From positions 1 to 64,000 of the forward strand of contig JACPXK010000042.1 in NCBI GenBank assembly GCA_016196565.1: a stretch of 64,000 nt of DNA. The letters are read 5' to 3'. Origin of the DNA: Candidatus Omnitrophota bacterium. GTDB taxonomy: Bacteria; Omnitrophota; Omnitrophia; Omnitrophales; Aquincolibacteriaceae. Position numbers and translations under genes: made by a program. Each line of letters opens with the position of its first letter. Position 1 is the first letter of the stretch. Shown here piece by piece: positions 37,685-46,363 of the stretch. The notes under the pieces were generated by a model. It searched no databases, was not told the origin of the DNA, and saw only the letters and a program-made list of their open reading frames with translations.

Positions 37685-39034
37685 ATGAAAAGAAAAAACC
37701 CCATCCAAAATTCTGATTTGTTTGTCCCCGAAGAAATGAATCCCGAATCCAACCCGCCAGGGGATGTGTCCACGGATACGCCCTTGGCCGTACGCATGCG
37801 CCCTCAAGTTCTCGAAGAAGTGGCGGGGCAGGAGCATATTTTAGGCGAGGGCAAGCTGTTGCGGCGCACCATTCAATCGGATCGTTGGACATCTCTCATT
37901 TTTTACGGTCCTCCGGGAAGCGGAAAAACAACACTGGCTCAAATTATTTCCCGTGTGACGAAGGCCCAATTTGTCCCGCTCAATGCGGTTTCCGCTAATT
38001 CGCAAACGCTCCGCTCAATTTTGGATCAAGCCAAAAAGCTCAAGGCCCATTCCGGCAGGCGTACTATCCTCTTTATCGATGAAATTCACCGGTTTAATAC
38101 CGCCCAACAAGATATCTTGATGCCGGATGTCGAAGAAGGCGGAATTGTATTGATTGGCGCGACCACCCATAATCCTTCTTTTGCGATTAATGGTCCTTTG
38201 CTCTCGCGGTCGCTTATTTTTGAATTACGCCCGTTGGAAGAAAAGGATATTGTTCATCTTCTGGAACGCGCGGTTCAAGATCCTATCCGGGGTTTAGGCA
38301 AGATGAAAATCCAGGCTGAGCCCAAGGCTCTGCGCCATATTGCAAAAATGGCCTCAGGGGATGCGCGGCGGGCCTTAAATGCACTGGAAGTCGGAATCTT
38401 AACGACGCCTCCCGATCAAAATGATGTTATTCATTTTGACATTTCCGCCGCCGAGCAGTCATGTCAGAAAAAAATTGTCTATTATGACAGTCAGGAAGAT
38501 TATCACTATGATACGGCCAGCGCCTTTATTAAAAGTATGCGGGCTTCCGATCCGGATGCCGCGATTTATTGGCTTGCTAAAATGCTGTATGCGGGGGAAG
38601 ATCCCCGTTTCATCATTCGCCGGATTTTAATTTTTGCCAGTGAGGATATTGGCAATGCGGATCCTCAGGCGCTCATTCTTGCCGCCTCGGGACTTCAAGC
38701 CATTGAAATGGTGGGTATGCCGGAATCAAGAATCATTTTAGGCCACTTGGTCACTTATATGGCTTGCGCGCCGAAAAGTAAGGCAAGTTATCATGCGATT
38801 AATCAAGCCTTGGAAGATGTCGGAACTGAAAAAACCGAAGAAGTTCCAAATCATCTTCGCGATAGCCATTATCCGGGCGCCAAGCGCCTTGGCCACGGCA
38901 AAGGCTATGGTCAAATTGATGAATATCTCCCCAAAGCAGTGCGTTATTACCATCCCAGTGTGATTGGTTTTGAAAAGATTCTGGCTGAAAATTTGTCTAG
39001 AATCCGCAATCAAAAAGCACCGAATAATTCTTAA
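37685..39034 (+). CDS. rarA: Replication-associated recombination protein A (RarA/MgsA AAA+ ATPase)
   Basis: An AAA+ ATPase acting at stalled replication forks; 449 aa. PLAVRMRPQVLEEVAGQEHI is the family N-terminal box, FYGPPGSGKTTLAQII the Walker A, TILFIDEIHRFN the Walker B, and GATTHNPSFAINGPLLSR the sensor 1 region. The MgsA C-terminal domain follows (ASAFIKSMRASDPDAAIYWLAKML). It starts 29 bp after pheT and may be co-transcribed with it. Confidence 0.94.
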   Translation: MKRKNPIQNSDLFVPEEMNPESNPPGDVSTDTPLAVRMRPQVLEEVAGQEHILGEGKLLRRTIQSDRWTSLIFYGPPGSGKTTLAQIISRVTKAQFVPLNAVSANSQTLRSILDQAKKLKAHSGRRTILFIDEIHRFNTAQQDILMPDVEEGGIVLIGATTHNPSFAINGPLLSRSLIFELRPLEEKDIVHLLERAVQDPIRGLGKMKIQAEPKALRHIAKMASGDARRALNALEVGILTTPPDQNDVIHFDISAAEQSCQKKIVYYDSQEDYHYDTASAFIKSMRASDPDAAIYWLAKMLYAGEDPRFIIRRILIFASEDIGNADPQALILAASGLQAIEMVGMPESRIILGHLVTYMACAPKSKASYHAINQALEDVGTEKTEEVPNHLRDSHYPGAKRLGHGKGYGQIDEYLPKAVRYYHPSVIGFEKILAENLSRIRNQKAPNNS

Positions 39035-39111
39035 ACATCACTTTTTTCCTCTAGCGTGGATCAAAAGTACTATAAATTAGCTTTTTTAAAGCGATCAGGT
39101 ATCTTTGGTGT

Positions 39112-39837
39112 ATGAGTAAATTAAAGGTTAGCACCAGAGAAATCGGAAGTGTTTGCGTTTTTGATTTAGAGGGCAGTCCCACCCAAGAAACGGTTCAGGA
39201 AGTCGCCTGGAAAATCCAACGCAGTATTCGGCGCCATCGTCTCCAACGGATTATTTTAAATTTACAATTAGTTCCTTCCTTAGATCAATTAGGGCTTCGT
39301 AAGCTGATAGCCGCCTGCATAAGACCCAGGCAAAGCTTAATTTATGGAGTTTCGGAGAAATTGGCCCACTCTCTGGAAGAAACCTACTTACCGCATAATG
39401 TCCGGGTCTGTAATGATGAAAAAGGCGTGGCTGAAGATTTTGGCCCCTTTCTTTTGGAAAAGGAAAGAGAAAAAGAAATCGGGTCAGAAACCACCGAGGT
39501 GAAGCAAGACTCGATCGGTTATCAGCTGGAAAAGCGCCGTGCCAAACGTATGCATGTCGCCATCCCGCTGGAGCTTCGGATATTTAACGGAAGCCCTGAG
39601 CCCATTTCCACCTATGCAATTGCCACCAATATCAGTGAGGGGGGGCTTTTTGCCGAGTATTTGGATCTTGAAGCGGCCCTGAAGCTGGATTCCGTGGATT
39701 TAGTCGGTGCCAAGCTAGAAATTCGCATCTTTCCCAGCGCAAATTTCCCCGAAGAATATCAATTAGAAGGCTCCATTATCCGCAAAGAGCTTAGAAAAAA
39801 GCAGCTCGGTCTTGGCATTAAATTTCTCGCTGAATAA
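39112..39837 (+). CDS. STAS-like plus PilZ domain protein
   Basis: A 241-aa two-domain protein. Residues 1-115 look like an anti-sigma-antagonist (STAS) fold: VCVFDLEGSPTQETVQ, then LQRIILNLQLVPSLDQLGL. The phosphorylatable serine position is not obvious. Residues 140-241 are PilZ, with the c-di-GMP motifs RRAKR (after QLEK) and NISEGG. It would therefore bind c-di-GMP and pass the signal through the STAS half. Two diguanylate cyclases in this window (from 53.4 kb) could supply the ligand. It stands alone with about 75 bp upstream and a separate promoter downstream. Confidence 0.75.
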   Translation: MSKLKVSTREIGSVCVFDLEGSPTQETVQEVAWKIQRSIRRHRLQRIILNLQLVPSLDQLGLRKLIAACIRPRQSLIYGVSEKLAHSLEETYLPHNVRVCNDEKGVAEDFGPFLLEKEREKEIGSETTEVKQDSIGYQLEKRRAKRMHVAIPLELRIFNGSPEPISTYAIATNISEGGLFAEYLDLEAALKLDSVDLVGAKLEIRIFPSANFPEEYQLEGSIIRKELRKKQLGLGIKFLAE

Positions 39838-39852
39838 CTCCAAAAATCGTCG

Positions 39853-39881
39853 TTGACATCACCAAAACGCTATGATATAAG
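39853..39881 (+). promoter_or_regulatory. Strong sigma-70 promoter for short RNA/leader
   Basis: TTGACA (39853-39858), a 17-bp spacer and TATAAG (39876-39881). Transcription would begin near 39888, just ahead of two hairpins. Confidence 0.85.
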
Positions 39882-39887
39882 CCATTT

Positions 39888-39971
39888 ACTTGGAGACTTA
39901 CGGGTCTCTACCTCACCTATAGAGGCTCTCGGCCAACACAGTTCCCCACTGGGCTGAGAGCCTCTTTTTTT
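39888..39971 (+). ncRNA. Short orphan RNA or attenuating leader, about 84 nt
   Basis: Bounded by the promoter above and an intrinsic terminator. The first hairpin pairs TGGAGAC (39891-39897) with GTCTCTA (39904-39910). The second is the terminator stem. The transcript contains no start codon with a ribosome site. It could be a free small RNA, or the terminated leader of the DUF1844 gene whose ATG lies 40 nt beyond the T-run. It resembles no riboswitch or sRNA family that I recognise. Confidence 0.6.
39921..39971 (+). terminator. Intrinsic terminator
   Basis: AGAGGCTCTC (39921-39930) and GAGAGCCTCT (39956-39965) form a perfect 10-bp stem, with extra internal pairing (CAGT/ACTG). Seven T follow (39965-39971). 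It is the strongest terminator in the window. Confidence 0.9.
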
Positions 39972-40011
39972 GCCTTTGAAATCGTGGACAAATCAAATAT
40001 TTGCGGGTAAG

Positions 40012-40386
40012 ATGCCGAACGATAAACCTCTTATGGATAAAGACATACGTTTTTCTAACAAGCGAGTGGATGAAAGCTATAAAGAGCAAGCGGCTCGTGA
40101 TAAGGGGACTTCCGGCTCGGGCTCACCCCCGCAATCCACCGCAAAAACCTCAAAGATTTTTCTTAATTTCGTGACGTCTCTGGGCTATCAGGCCCTCATC
40201 CATTTGGGAGATATGCCGAATCCAGAAACAAATGCCCGTGAGACCAACCTCGAAGCAGCCCGCGAAATCATCGATCTCTTAACGGAAATCAAACTTAAAA
40301 CAGAAGGCAATCGCAGCCCCGAAGAAGCCAAATTCTTTGATTCGGTTCTTCCCGAGCTTCAGATAAAATTCGCCCAAGCGGTATGA
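40012..40386 (+). CDS. DUF1844 domain protein
   Basis: A 124-aa cytosolic protein from ATG 40012. The upstream in-frame TTG at 39970 falls in the terminator, and ATG 40033 is another option. The C-terminal 75 residues match DUF1844: FLNFVTSLGYQALIHLGDMP, PNPETNARETNLEAAREIID and LLTEIKLKTEGN. The N-terminus is polar and likely flexible. The function of the family is unknown. It overlaps the flippase-like gene by 4 nt, so the two are coupled. Confidence 0.8.
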   Translation: MPNDKPLMDKDIRFSNKRVDESYKEQAARDKGTSGSGSPPQSTAKTSKIFLNFVTSLGYQALIHLGDMPNPETNARETNLEAAREIIDLLTEIKLKTEGNRSPEEAKFFDSVLPELQIKFAQAV

Positions 40387-41363
40387 AAACTAATTCACGC
40401 GATATCATCATTCGCATTTCGATTAGCTTAGGTGCTGTTTTCCTGCTTCTTTATTTTCTCCGCGACAAGCTGAGCGAATCGATCAATATTCTGCGTCAGG
40501 ATGTTGATTGGCGATGGATGATTGTTGCGATTTCCTTGCACCTCACCGCCCTTTCAATTCTTGCCGTGCGCTTGCGTTTGGTCTTTAAGGTTCAAAAAAT
40601 TTTTGTGACCTTTGGAGAATCTTTTTACTTGGGCATTGTGGCACTTTTCTTCAATCTTTTTCTTCCTTCGGCGGTGGGAGGGGATTTGGCCAAAGCTTAT
40701 TACGCCTACAAACATTCCGGTAAAAAAATGGAAGCAACCACGTCTGTAATTTTGGATCGTCTGATGGGATTTATTGCGCTTATCCTGATGGCTTTGACGG
40801 CCCTTTTAATTTCTCATTCCGATATTCACGATGCGCGCATTGATCATTTGGTTTATTTTGCGCTGGCGCTTATGATCTTGACGATACTTTTTTTTGGCAG
40901 TAAACGCTTTGCGAGAATTTTTACGTTTTTATCCATTTTGATTCCTTCTGAAAAATGGAAATCCAGACTCGCAGCGATCTATCACGCGATCCATAATTAC
41001 CGGCATCATCGCGGTATTTTAGCCCTGTCCATTTCTCTTTCGTTTATCGCCCAATTCTGTTTTGTTCTTATTCATTATTGCCTCGCCATTGCTTTAGGGG
41101 TCCATACCTCGCCCTCTATTTTTTTTATTTTGGTGCCTCTTGTTGCCATTATTAGTATGGCGCCCTCGATCGGAGGGCTCGGCGTGCGGGAAGCCGGCGT
41201 GACCTATTTATTTAGCCGCATTATGCCGACGGAACGTGCCTTGGCGCTTTCACTGCTTTTAGATGCGCTTCTTTACGGCTTTAGTTTTGCTTCAGGGATT
41301 ATTTACACCATGCGTGGAAGTTTGAAAACAAAGGAATTTCGTGAGATGGAGGCTATCGAATGA
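40383..41363 (+). CDS. LPG_synthase_TM / flippase-like membrane protein
   Basis: A 326-aa integral membrane protein of the UPF0104 (lysylphosphatidylglycerol synthase transmembrane) family with about eight spans. Typical blocks are LFFNLFLPSAVGGDLAKAYY, TSVILDRLMGFIALI, MAPSIGGLGVREAGVTYLF and LLLDALLYGFSFASGIIY. It lacks the soluble aminoacyl-transferase domain of MprF, so it is probably a lipid flippase or of unknown transport role. It sits between DUF1844 and a Trm112-like gene with 4-nt overlaps on both sides. Confidence 0.85.
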   Translation: MKTNSRDIIIRISISLGAVFLLLYFLRDKLSESINILRQDVDWRWMIVAISLHLTALSILAVRLRLVFKVQKIFVTFGESFYLGIVALFFNLFLPSAVGGDLAKAYYAYKHSGKKMEATTSVILDRLMGFIALILMALTALLISHSDIHDARIDHLVYFALALMILTILFFGSKRFARIFTFLSILIPSEKWKSRLAAIYHAIHNYRHHRGILALSISLSFIAQFCFVLIHYCLAIALGVHTSPSIFFILVPLVAIISMAPSIGGLGVREAGVTYLFSRIMPTERALALSLLLDALLYGFSFASGIIYTMRGSLKTKEFREMEAIE

Positions 41364-41530
41364 ATATTAACCCGGAATTGCTTGAAATTCTTGCCTGTCC
41401 TTCTTGCCACTCAGAGGTCCGGCTGGAGGAGGATAAAATCGTTTGCCAGAATCCCAAATGTGCATTTAGATTTCCGGTCAAAGATGGTATCCCGGTGATG
41501 CTGATTGACGAAGCTCAAAAGCCGGTTTGA
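41360..41530 (+). CDS. Trm112-like zinc-ribbon protein (UPF0434/YcaR type)
   Basis: A 56-aa protein starting at ATG 41360 within the end of the previous gene. It has LLEILACPSC, then CQNPKC and FPVKDGIPVMLIDEA. The paired cysteines form the zinc ribbon, and the PVKDGIPVML end is diagnostic of the family. Trm112 proteins activate methyltransferases in eukaryotes and archaea; bacterial members often lie in envelope or lipid operons. The start overlaps the upstream stop by 4 nt. Confidence 0.85.
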   Translation: MNINPELLEILACPSCHSEVRLEEDKIVCQNPKCAFRFPVKDGIPVMLIDEAQKPV

Positions 41531-41663
41531 CCTGCTGAAGAATAAATCTCGGAATTGGGAAAGAAAGTTGTATTTGAATTTAAAATTTGATCTGCCCGCC
41601 ATTTTAGCCTATTTTTTTAATAAAAAATGGGACATGGTATTTAGAAAACTCTGATCAGGTTGG

Positions 41664-41692
41664 TTGACAGCGCTCAAGGTTTAAGGTTTAAT
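41664..41692 (+). promoter_or_regulatory. Sigma-70 promoter for the accBC operon
   Basis: TTGACA (41664-41669), a 17-bp spacer and TTTAAT (41687-41692), about 40 bp upstream of the accB start. The -35 box lies in the left arm of a terminator-like stem. Confidence 0.75.
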
Positions 41693-41706
41693 AAGCGCTG
41701 TTTTTT
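41667..41706 (+). terminator. Terminator-like stem overlapping the accB promoter
   Basis: ACAGCGCT (41667-41674) and AGCGCTGT (41694-41701) form a perfect 8-bp stem with a 19-nt loop, followed by six T (41701-41706). It would stop read-through from the upstream operon. The same DNA holds the accB promoter; a transcript starting near 41699 lacks the left arm and escapes termination. Confidence 0.65.
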
Positions 41707-41731
41707 AGCATGTTAGCATGAGGGGGAAGTG

Positions 41732-42199
41732 ATGAACTTAAAAGAAATTAAAGAAATGCTGCAGCTCATGGCGGAACATGGGTTGTCAGAAATGGAAATC
41801 GAAAAGGACGGCTTAAAAATCCGCTTAAGAAAGGGCGCCGGCGAAAAGGTTTTGGCAGAACAAATTCGGGATAGTCAAGCTGCTGTTATTCCGATTACCG
41901 GGGAATCCCACCCTGCCGCCGTCGCGGTACCGCTTTCCTCTACGTCGGCTGGTGCCAGCGGCACCGTGATTAAATCGCCCATGGTAGGTACCTTTTATTC
42001 GTCTCCTGCTCCGGATCAACCCTCGTATGTCGCGGTAGGAACAAAGGTTAAAGAAGGTGATGTTCTCTGCATTATCGAAGCCATGAAATTGATGAATGAG
42101 ATTAAGGCTGAGATTTCAGGGACTGTCAGCGAAATCCTCGTTAAAAATGGCCAACCGGTTGAATTTGACCAACCGCTATTCAGAATTCAAAAAGGATAG
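41732..42199 (+). CDS. accB: Acetyl-CoA carboxylase biotin carboxyl carrier protein
   Basis: A 155-aa carrier subunit that moves carboxyl groups between AccC and AccA/AccD for fatty-acid synthesis. The N-terminal helix-forming part ([20 protein letters not shown]) is followed by a Ser/Ala/Pro linker (about 47-77). The biotinyl domain has K119 in EAMKLMNEI and the family-specific [13 protein letters not shown] thumb region. ATG 41732 is taken over GTG 41729, with AGGGGGAAG just ahead. Confidence 0.96.
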   Translation: MNLKEIKEMLQLMAEHGLSEMEIEKDGLKIRLRKGAGEKVLAEQIRDSQAAVIPITGESHPAAVAVPLSSTSAGASGTVIKSPMVGTFYSSPAPDQPSYVAVGTKVKEGDVLCIIEAMKLMNEIKAEISGTVSEILVKNGQPVEFDQPLFRIQKG

Positions 42200-42214
42200 G
42201 CGGCTACCCCCTTT

Positions 42215-43594
42215 ATGTTTTCTAAAATCCTTATTGCCAACCGCGGTGAAGTTGCTGTCCGGATTATCCGGGCATGCCGCGAATTAGGCATTCAAACTAC
42301 CGCCGTTTTTTCGAAGGCGGATCGTGATTCTCTTCATGTTAAATTGGCAGACGATGCGATTTGTATCGGAGAGGCGCCGACATCCGAAAGTTATTTAAAT
42401 ATCCCGGCTCTCATTTCTGCGGCAGAAATCGCCGACGTGGAAGCGATACACCCCGGTTATGGTTTTTTGGCTGAAAACGCTCACTTTGCTGAAATTTGTG
42501 AATCGTGCCAGATCAAATTTATTGGTCCTAAACCCGAAAGCATACGCATGGCAGGAGACAAAAATCTTGCGCGCCAGGAAATGCGCAAAGTGGGAGTGCC
42601 GGTCATACCCGGGAGTAAGGGAATCATTAAAGATCAGGAAGAAGCGCTTCGCATTGCCAAAAAACTTGGTTATCCGGTTATTTGTAAAGCCGTAGCGGGC
42701 GGTGGCGGCAAAGGAATCAAATTTGCCCATAATGATGGAAAATTGATCAGCGCTTTTTTAACGGCGCAAGCTGAGGCGGAAGCGGCTTTCGGCAATCGCG
42801 AAGTCTATATTGAAAAAGCGGTTAAGGAACCGCGCCATATCGAAGTGCAAATTCTGGCGGATAGCCGCGGCAATATCATTCATCTTGGAGAGCGGGATTG
42901 TTCCGTGCAGCGCCGGCATCAAAAATTGATTGAAGAGTCTCCGGCACCGGGAATCAGTCAAAAACTGCGGAACAAAATTGGAGAGGCGGCGATCAAAGCG
43001 GCCAAGGCCTTTAAATATGAAAATGCCGGGACCATCGAATTTTTGGTGGATTCCGACGAAAGTTTTTACTTTATGGAAATGAATACCCGTTTGCAGGTGG
43101 AACATCCGGTTACGGAGATGGTTACGGGTATCGATATCGTAAAAGAACAAATCATCATTGCTTTAGGAGAGAAGCTGAGTGTGACTCAGGACAAGGTACA
43201 GCTTAAGGGGCATGCGATGGAATGCCGTATCAACGCCGAAGATCCCGACAATCAGTTCATGCCTAGTCCCGGCAAAATAGATACTTGGATTGTTCCAGGA
43301 GGCCCCCATATTCGCGTTGATAGCCATTGCTATTCCGGCTATACCATTCCACCGTATTATGATTCGATGATCGCCAAGTTTATTGCCTATGGCAAAGACC
43401 GTCAGGAAGCCATTGCAATCATGTTGCGCGCTTTGAAGGAAACAATCATCGGTCCGATTAAAACTACCGTTTCGCTTCATGAAAAGATTTTAAATCGTCC
43501 TCGCTTCCGCCAAGGGGCCGTCCGCACGAATTTTATTGATACTCAGTTCTCATCAGGTAAAATGGAGCCCATCTCCGAAGAAAAGGCAGGGTAG
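42215..43594 (+). CDS. accC: Acetyl-CoA carboxylase biotin carboxylase subunit
   Basis: A 459-aa ATP-grasp enzyme carboxylating the biotin on Acc[21 protein letters not shown] is the N-terminal block, followed by [15 protein letters not shown], the glycine-rich [15 protein letters not shown], the catalytic [39 protein letters not shown] and [13 protein letters not shown]. It follows accB by 15 bp. accD lies 8 kb away and accA is not in the window. Confidence 0.97.
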   Translation: MFSKILIANRGEVAVRIIRACRELGIQTTAVFSKADRDSLHVKLADDAICIGEAPTSESYLNIPALISAAEIADVEAIHPGYGFLAENAHFAEICESCQIKFIGPKPESIRMAGDKNLARQEMRKVGVPVIPGSKGIIKDQEEALRIAKKLGYPVICKAVAGGGGKGIKFAHNDGKLISAFLTAQAEAEAAFGNREVYIEKAVKEPRHIEVQILADSRGNIIHLGERDCSVQRRHQKLIEESPAPGISQKLRNKIGEAAIKAAKAFKYENAGTIEFLVDSDESFYFMEMNTRLQVEHPVTEMVTGIDIVKEQIIIALGEKLSVTQDKVQLKGHAMECRINAEDPDNQFMPSPGKIDTWIVPGGPHIRVDSHCYSGYTIPPYYDSMIAKFIAYGKDRQEAIAIMLRALKETIIGPIKTTVSLHEKILNRPRFRQGAVRTNFIDTQFSSGKMEPISEEKAG

Positions 43595-43600
43595 TGGGGC

Positions 43601-44182
43601 ATGAAAGTCATTAACGCATTTGTTCACTTATTCACCATTTTTACCTTCCTCACGCTTGGCAGTTTGCTGATTATCGTTGCCGTGCGCATTCTTTCCGTCG
43701 AAGATGCCGTTCTTAAAATCCAAGAAATTTATTCCAGCCCCTGGAAATCAGTTCAAACGGGATTGATAGGACTTCTTCTCATTATGGTGGGGCTGGCTTT
43801 TTCGAGGATGTTAGTAAAAAAAGGCCGTGAGGCCGAGGCCTTGATTTTTCAAAGCGAAATCGGTCCGATTGTCGTTTCTGTGACGGCAATCGATGATGTC
43901 GTTAAAAAAGTCATCAAACGGTATCATCTGGTGAAAGAAGCAAAAATCAAGACCCTGATTCAAGGCAAGGATGTTGAAATTAAAATGCGTCTGACCTTAT
44001 GGGCCGGAGGCCGAGTGGCGGATCTCTTAGTGGAGATTCAAAATGAAGTACGCTCGCGGGTTTCTAAACTTTTAGGAAGCGAAAATAAACTTGAAGTGAA
44101 CTGTGATGTTCAGCGAATCGAAGACCATGAAGACGAGCAGGACGATTTAGGATTTCTTCAAGAGCCGGCTTCGGCTCGTTGA
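43601..44182 (+). CDS. amaP: Alkaline-shock membrane anchor protein (AmaP-like, Asp23 family)
   Basis: A 193-aa protein with two N-terminal spans (about 8-30 and 52-70), then an Asp23-like soluble domain (GPIVVSVTAIDDVVKKVIKR, then VADLLVEIQNEVRSRV). AmaP anchors the Asp23 envelope-stress protein in Gram-positives; related proteins occur in many other phyla beside acc genes. It begins 7 bp after accC. No asp23 partner is seen. The C-terminus is acidic. Confidence 0.8.
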   Translation: MKVINAFVHLFTIFTFLTLGSLLIIVAVRILSVEDAVLKIQEIYSSPWKSVQTGLIGLLLIMVGLAFSRMLVKKGREAEALIFQSEIGPIVVSVTAIDDVVKKVIKRYHLVKEAKIKTLIQGKDVEIKMRLTLWAGGRVADLLVEIQNEVRSRVSKLLGSENKLEVNCDVQRIEDHEDEQDDLGFLQEPASAR

Positions 44183-44210
44183 ATTATTTAAATGAGGAGG
44201 TTTTAATTTA

Positions 44211-45236
44211 ATGCAAAGAATCGGCGTTTTGACGGGTGGGGGCGATTGCCCAGGGCTTAATCCAGTGATTCGTGCGGTAGTGAAAAGGGCGCAAATTGAT
44301 AATTGGCAGGTTTTGGGATTTCGCAACGGATGGAAGGGCATGGTGGAGGATGACTATATTATGCTCGATGCCCAATCGGTTTCCGGTATTTTGCCTAAAG
44401 GGGGCACCATTCTTGGAACGTCCCGGACCAATCCCTATAAAAAAAGCGGAGATTTGGAAAAAGTTCGTAGCACTTTCAACAAACATAATCTGGCTGCTCT
44501 CATCGTCATTGGAGGCGAAGACACGTTAGGGGCGGCCTACAAACTTTTTCAGGAAGGTCTTAAGGTTGTGGGTGTTCCAAAGACTATCGACAACGATCTC
44601 AATGCCACCGATTACACCTTTGGTTATGATACGGCTTTAAACATCGCGATGGAATGTATCGATCGATTGCACACGACGGCAGAGTCGCATAATCGGGTGA
44701 TGGTCGTAGAGATTATGGGCCGGCATGCCGGATGGATCGCACTCGAAGCAGGACTTGCAGGGGGTGCCGATATTATTTTGATTCCGGAAATTCCTATCGA
44801 TATCAATAAAACGTGTGAACTCATCAAAAAACGCCATGCAAGAGGAAAGACCTTTAGCATTATTGCCGTGGCCGAAGGAGCGCATTTTAAAGATAAGGGG
44901 CTTATCGCCAATGATAAGCTCGATCAATTCGGTCATATGCGTTTGGGAGGAATTGGCCAAGTCATCGGTGAAATGATTGAACAAAAGACAGGTTATGAAA
45001 CCCGTGTCACAGTGCTTGGCCATATTCAACGCGGGGGATCACCTTCGGCGTTTGACCGTGTCTTGGGTACGCGTTTCGGAGTTAAAGCGGTTGAGTTAAT
45101 CAAAGCGGAAAAATTCGGTCATATGGTCAGTTTGCAAGGACGCAATATTGTCGACGTTTCTCTGGCCGATGCCATTGGCCAGCTCAAAACGGTACCGCCC
45201 GATCTTTATGAAATGGCGCAAATCTTTTTTGGTTAA
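44211..45236 (+). CDS. 6-phosphofructokinase, residues of the pyrophosphate-dependent type
   Basis: A 341-aa PFK of group III. Motifs: RIGVLTGGGDCPGLNPVIRA, GTILGTSRTNP, then GGEDTLGAA (101-109) and VPKTIDNDL (122-130), FGYDTALNIAMECIDRLHTT, EIMGRHAGWIALEAGLAGGA and LGHIQRGGSPSAFDRVLGTR. D104 and K124 take the places of the glycines that mark ATP-using enzymes. This is the signature of PPi-PFKs such as the Amycolatopsis methanolica enzyme. Phosphoryl donor is thus predicted to be PPi, which would make the step reversible. AGGAGG lies ahead of the ATG. Confidence 0.92.
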   Translation: MQRIGVLTGGGDCPGLNPVIRAVVKRAQIDNWQVLGFRNGWKGMVEDDYIMLDAQSVSGILPKGGTILGTSRTNPYKKSGDLEKVRSTFNKHNLAALIVIGGEDTLGAAYKLFQEGLKVVGVPKTIDNDLNATDYTFGYDTALNIAMECIDRLHTTAESHNRVMVVEIMGRHAGWIALEAGLAGGADIILIPEIPIDINKTCELIKKRHARGKTFSIIAVAEGAHFKDKGLIANDKLDQFGHMRLGGIGQVIGEMIEQKTGYETRVTVLGHIQRGGSPSAFDRVLGTRFGVKAVELIKAEKFGHMVSLQGRNIVDVSLADAIGQLKTVPPDLYEMAQIFFG

Positions 45237-45248
45237 GAAAGGAAATTC

Positions 45249-45851
45249 ATGTCCCATAAAGTCCTAGCAAGTTCAATTAGCGAAAATCTGGAAGGAATTA
45301 TCAAAGAACACCGCGAAGCGGTTGAAAATAGTTTTACCGAAGCTCAATTGGCCGTGCTCGAAAAAATTTCCCGCGAAATCCTCAAGGCCTTTATGGCCGG
45401 GCACAAAATACTTCTTTGCGGCAACGGTGGAAGCGCGGCAGATTCCCAGCATATCGCGGCCGAGTTTATCGCCCGTTTCAAACGGGACCGCAAAAGCTTG
45501 CCGGCGATCTCACTAACCACCGACACTTCTATTTTGACGGCCATTGCCAATGATTATGATTATGAAAAAATTTTTTCACGGCAAATTGAGGGATTGGGAA
45601 ATAAAGGAGATATTCTTATCGCCCTTTCCACAAGCGGAAATTCCAAGAATGTTTTAGCCGCCGTCAAGCAGGCCCATTCCCAAGGATTGACGGTCATCGG
45701 GTTTACCGGAAATTCCGGAGGATCGCTGCAGGGCGTGGTGGATATCTGTTTTCAGGCTCAAGCGAAAAAAACCCCGCATATTCAAGAAGTTCATATTACG
45801 GCGCTTCATGCCATCTCAGAAGTTGTTGAAGACGTCCTCTTCGGCTCTTAA
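45249..45851 (+). CDS. gmhA: Sedoheptulose 7-phosphate isomerase
   Basis: First step of ADP-heptose synthesis for the LPS inner core. The 200-aa SIS-domain protein has LCGNGGSAADSQHIAAEFIA, RKSLPAISLTTDTSILTAIA, LIALSTSGNSKNVLAAV and HITALHAISEVVEDVLF with the zinc/catalytic His. It overlaps rfaE2 by 44 nt, and the two enzymes act in the same pathway. Confidence 0.95.
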   Translation: MSHKVLASSISENLEGIIKEHREAVENSFTEAQLAVLEKISREILKAFMAGHKILLCGNGGSAADSQHIAAEFIARFKRDRKSLPAISLTTDTSILTAIANDYDYEKIFSRQIEGLGNKGDILIALSTSGNSKNVLAAVKQAHSQGLTVIGFTGNSGGSLQGVVDICFQAQAKKTPHIQEVHITALHAISEVVEDVLFGS

Positions 45852-46353
45852 CCTCAAACGGAAAATCATTTCCCGTTCCCAGGCTCGGTCGCTGGGAACT
45901 CGTCTTCGGGCGGCGGGAAAGCGAATTATTTTTACCAATGGGACCTTCGACTTCATTCATGTGGGCCATGTCCGCTATTTGACCAAGGCCAAAAGTTTTG
46001 GGGACGTTTTGATTGTGGGGGTGAATACGGACGCCTCGGTGAGAAGTTATAAAGGACCGCATCGTCCCATCAATCCTCAAAATGACCGTATTGAAGTCTT
46101 AACGGCCCTGGAATGTGTTGATTATGCGGTACTATTTTATGAGCCGACGCCTATTGAATTGATTTGTGAAATTAAACCTCATATTCTCGTCAAAGGTTCG
46201 GATTGGCAAAAAAGCCAAATCGCCGGAGCCTCCGAAGTAGAATCCTGGGGAGGGCAGGTCAAAAGAATAAAGCTCGTACCTGGCCGTTCGACGACCAAAA
46301 TCATCGAAGAAATTAAAAGAAAGCCTAAAATCAGTAAAATCCCAAATAAGTGA
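45808..46353 (+). CDS. rfaE2: D-glycero-beta-D-manno-heptose 1-phosphate adenylyltransferase
   Basis: A 181-aa nucleotidyltransferase making ADP-D,D-heptose. FTNGTFDFIHVGHVRYLTKA holds the HxGH motif, then GVNTDASVRSYKGPHRPI, RIEVLTALECVDYAVLF, and LVKGSDWQKSQIAGASEVES. It is the separate RfaE2 domain, not fused to the kinase domain as in E. coli HldE. The sugar kinase two genes on is PfkB-family and could be the RfaE1 partner, but its sequence does not prove it. The start inside gmhA has no strong ribosome site, so coupling is likely. Confidence 0.93.
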   Translation: MPSQKLLKTSSSALNLKRKIISRSQARSLGTRLRAAGKRIIFTNGTFDFIHVGHVRYLTKAKSFGDVLIVGVNTDASVRSYKGPHRPINPQNDRIEVLTALECVDYAVLFYEPTPIELICEIKPHILVKGSDWQKSQIAGASEVESWGGQVKRIKLVPGRSTTKIIEEIKRKPKISKIPNK

Positions 46354-46363
46354 TGCCTCCCGT

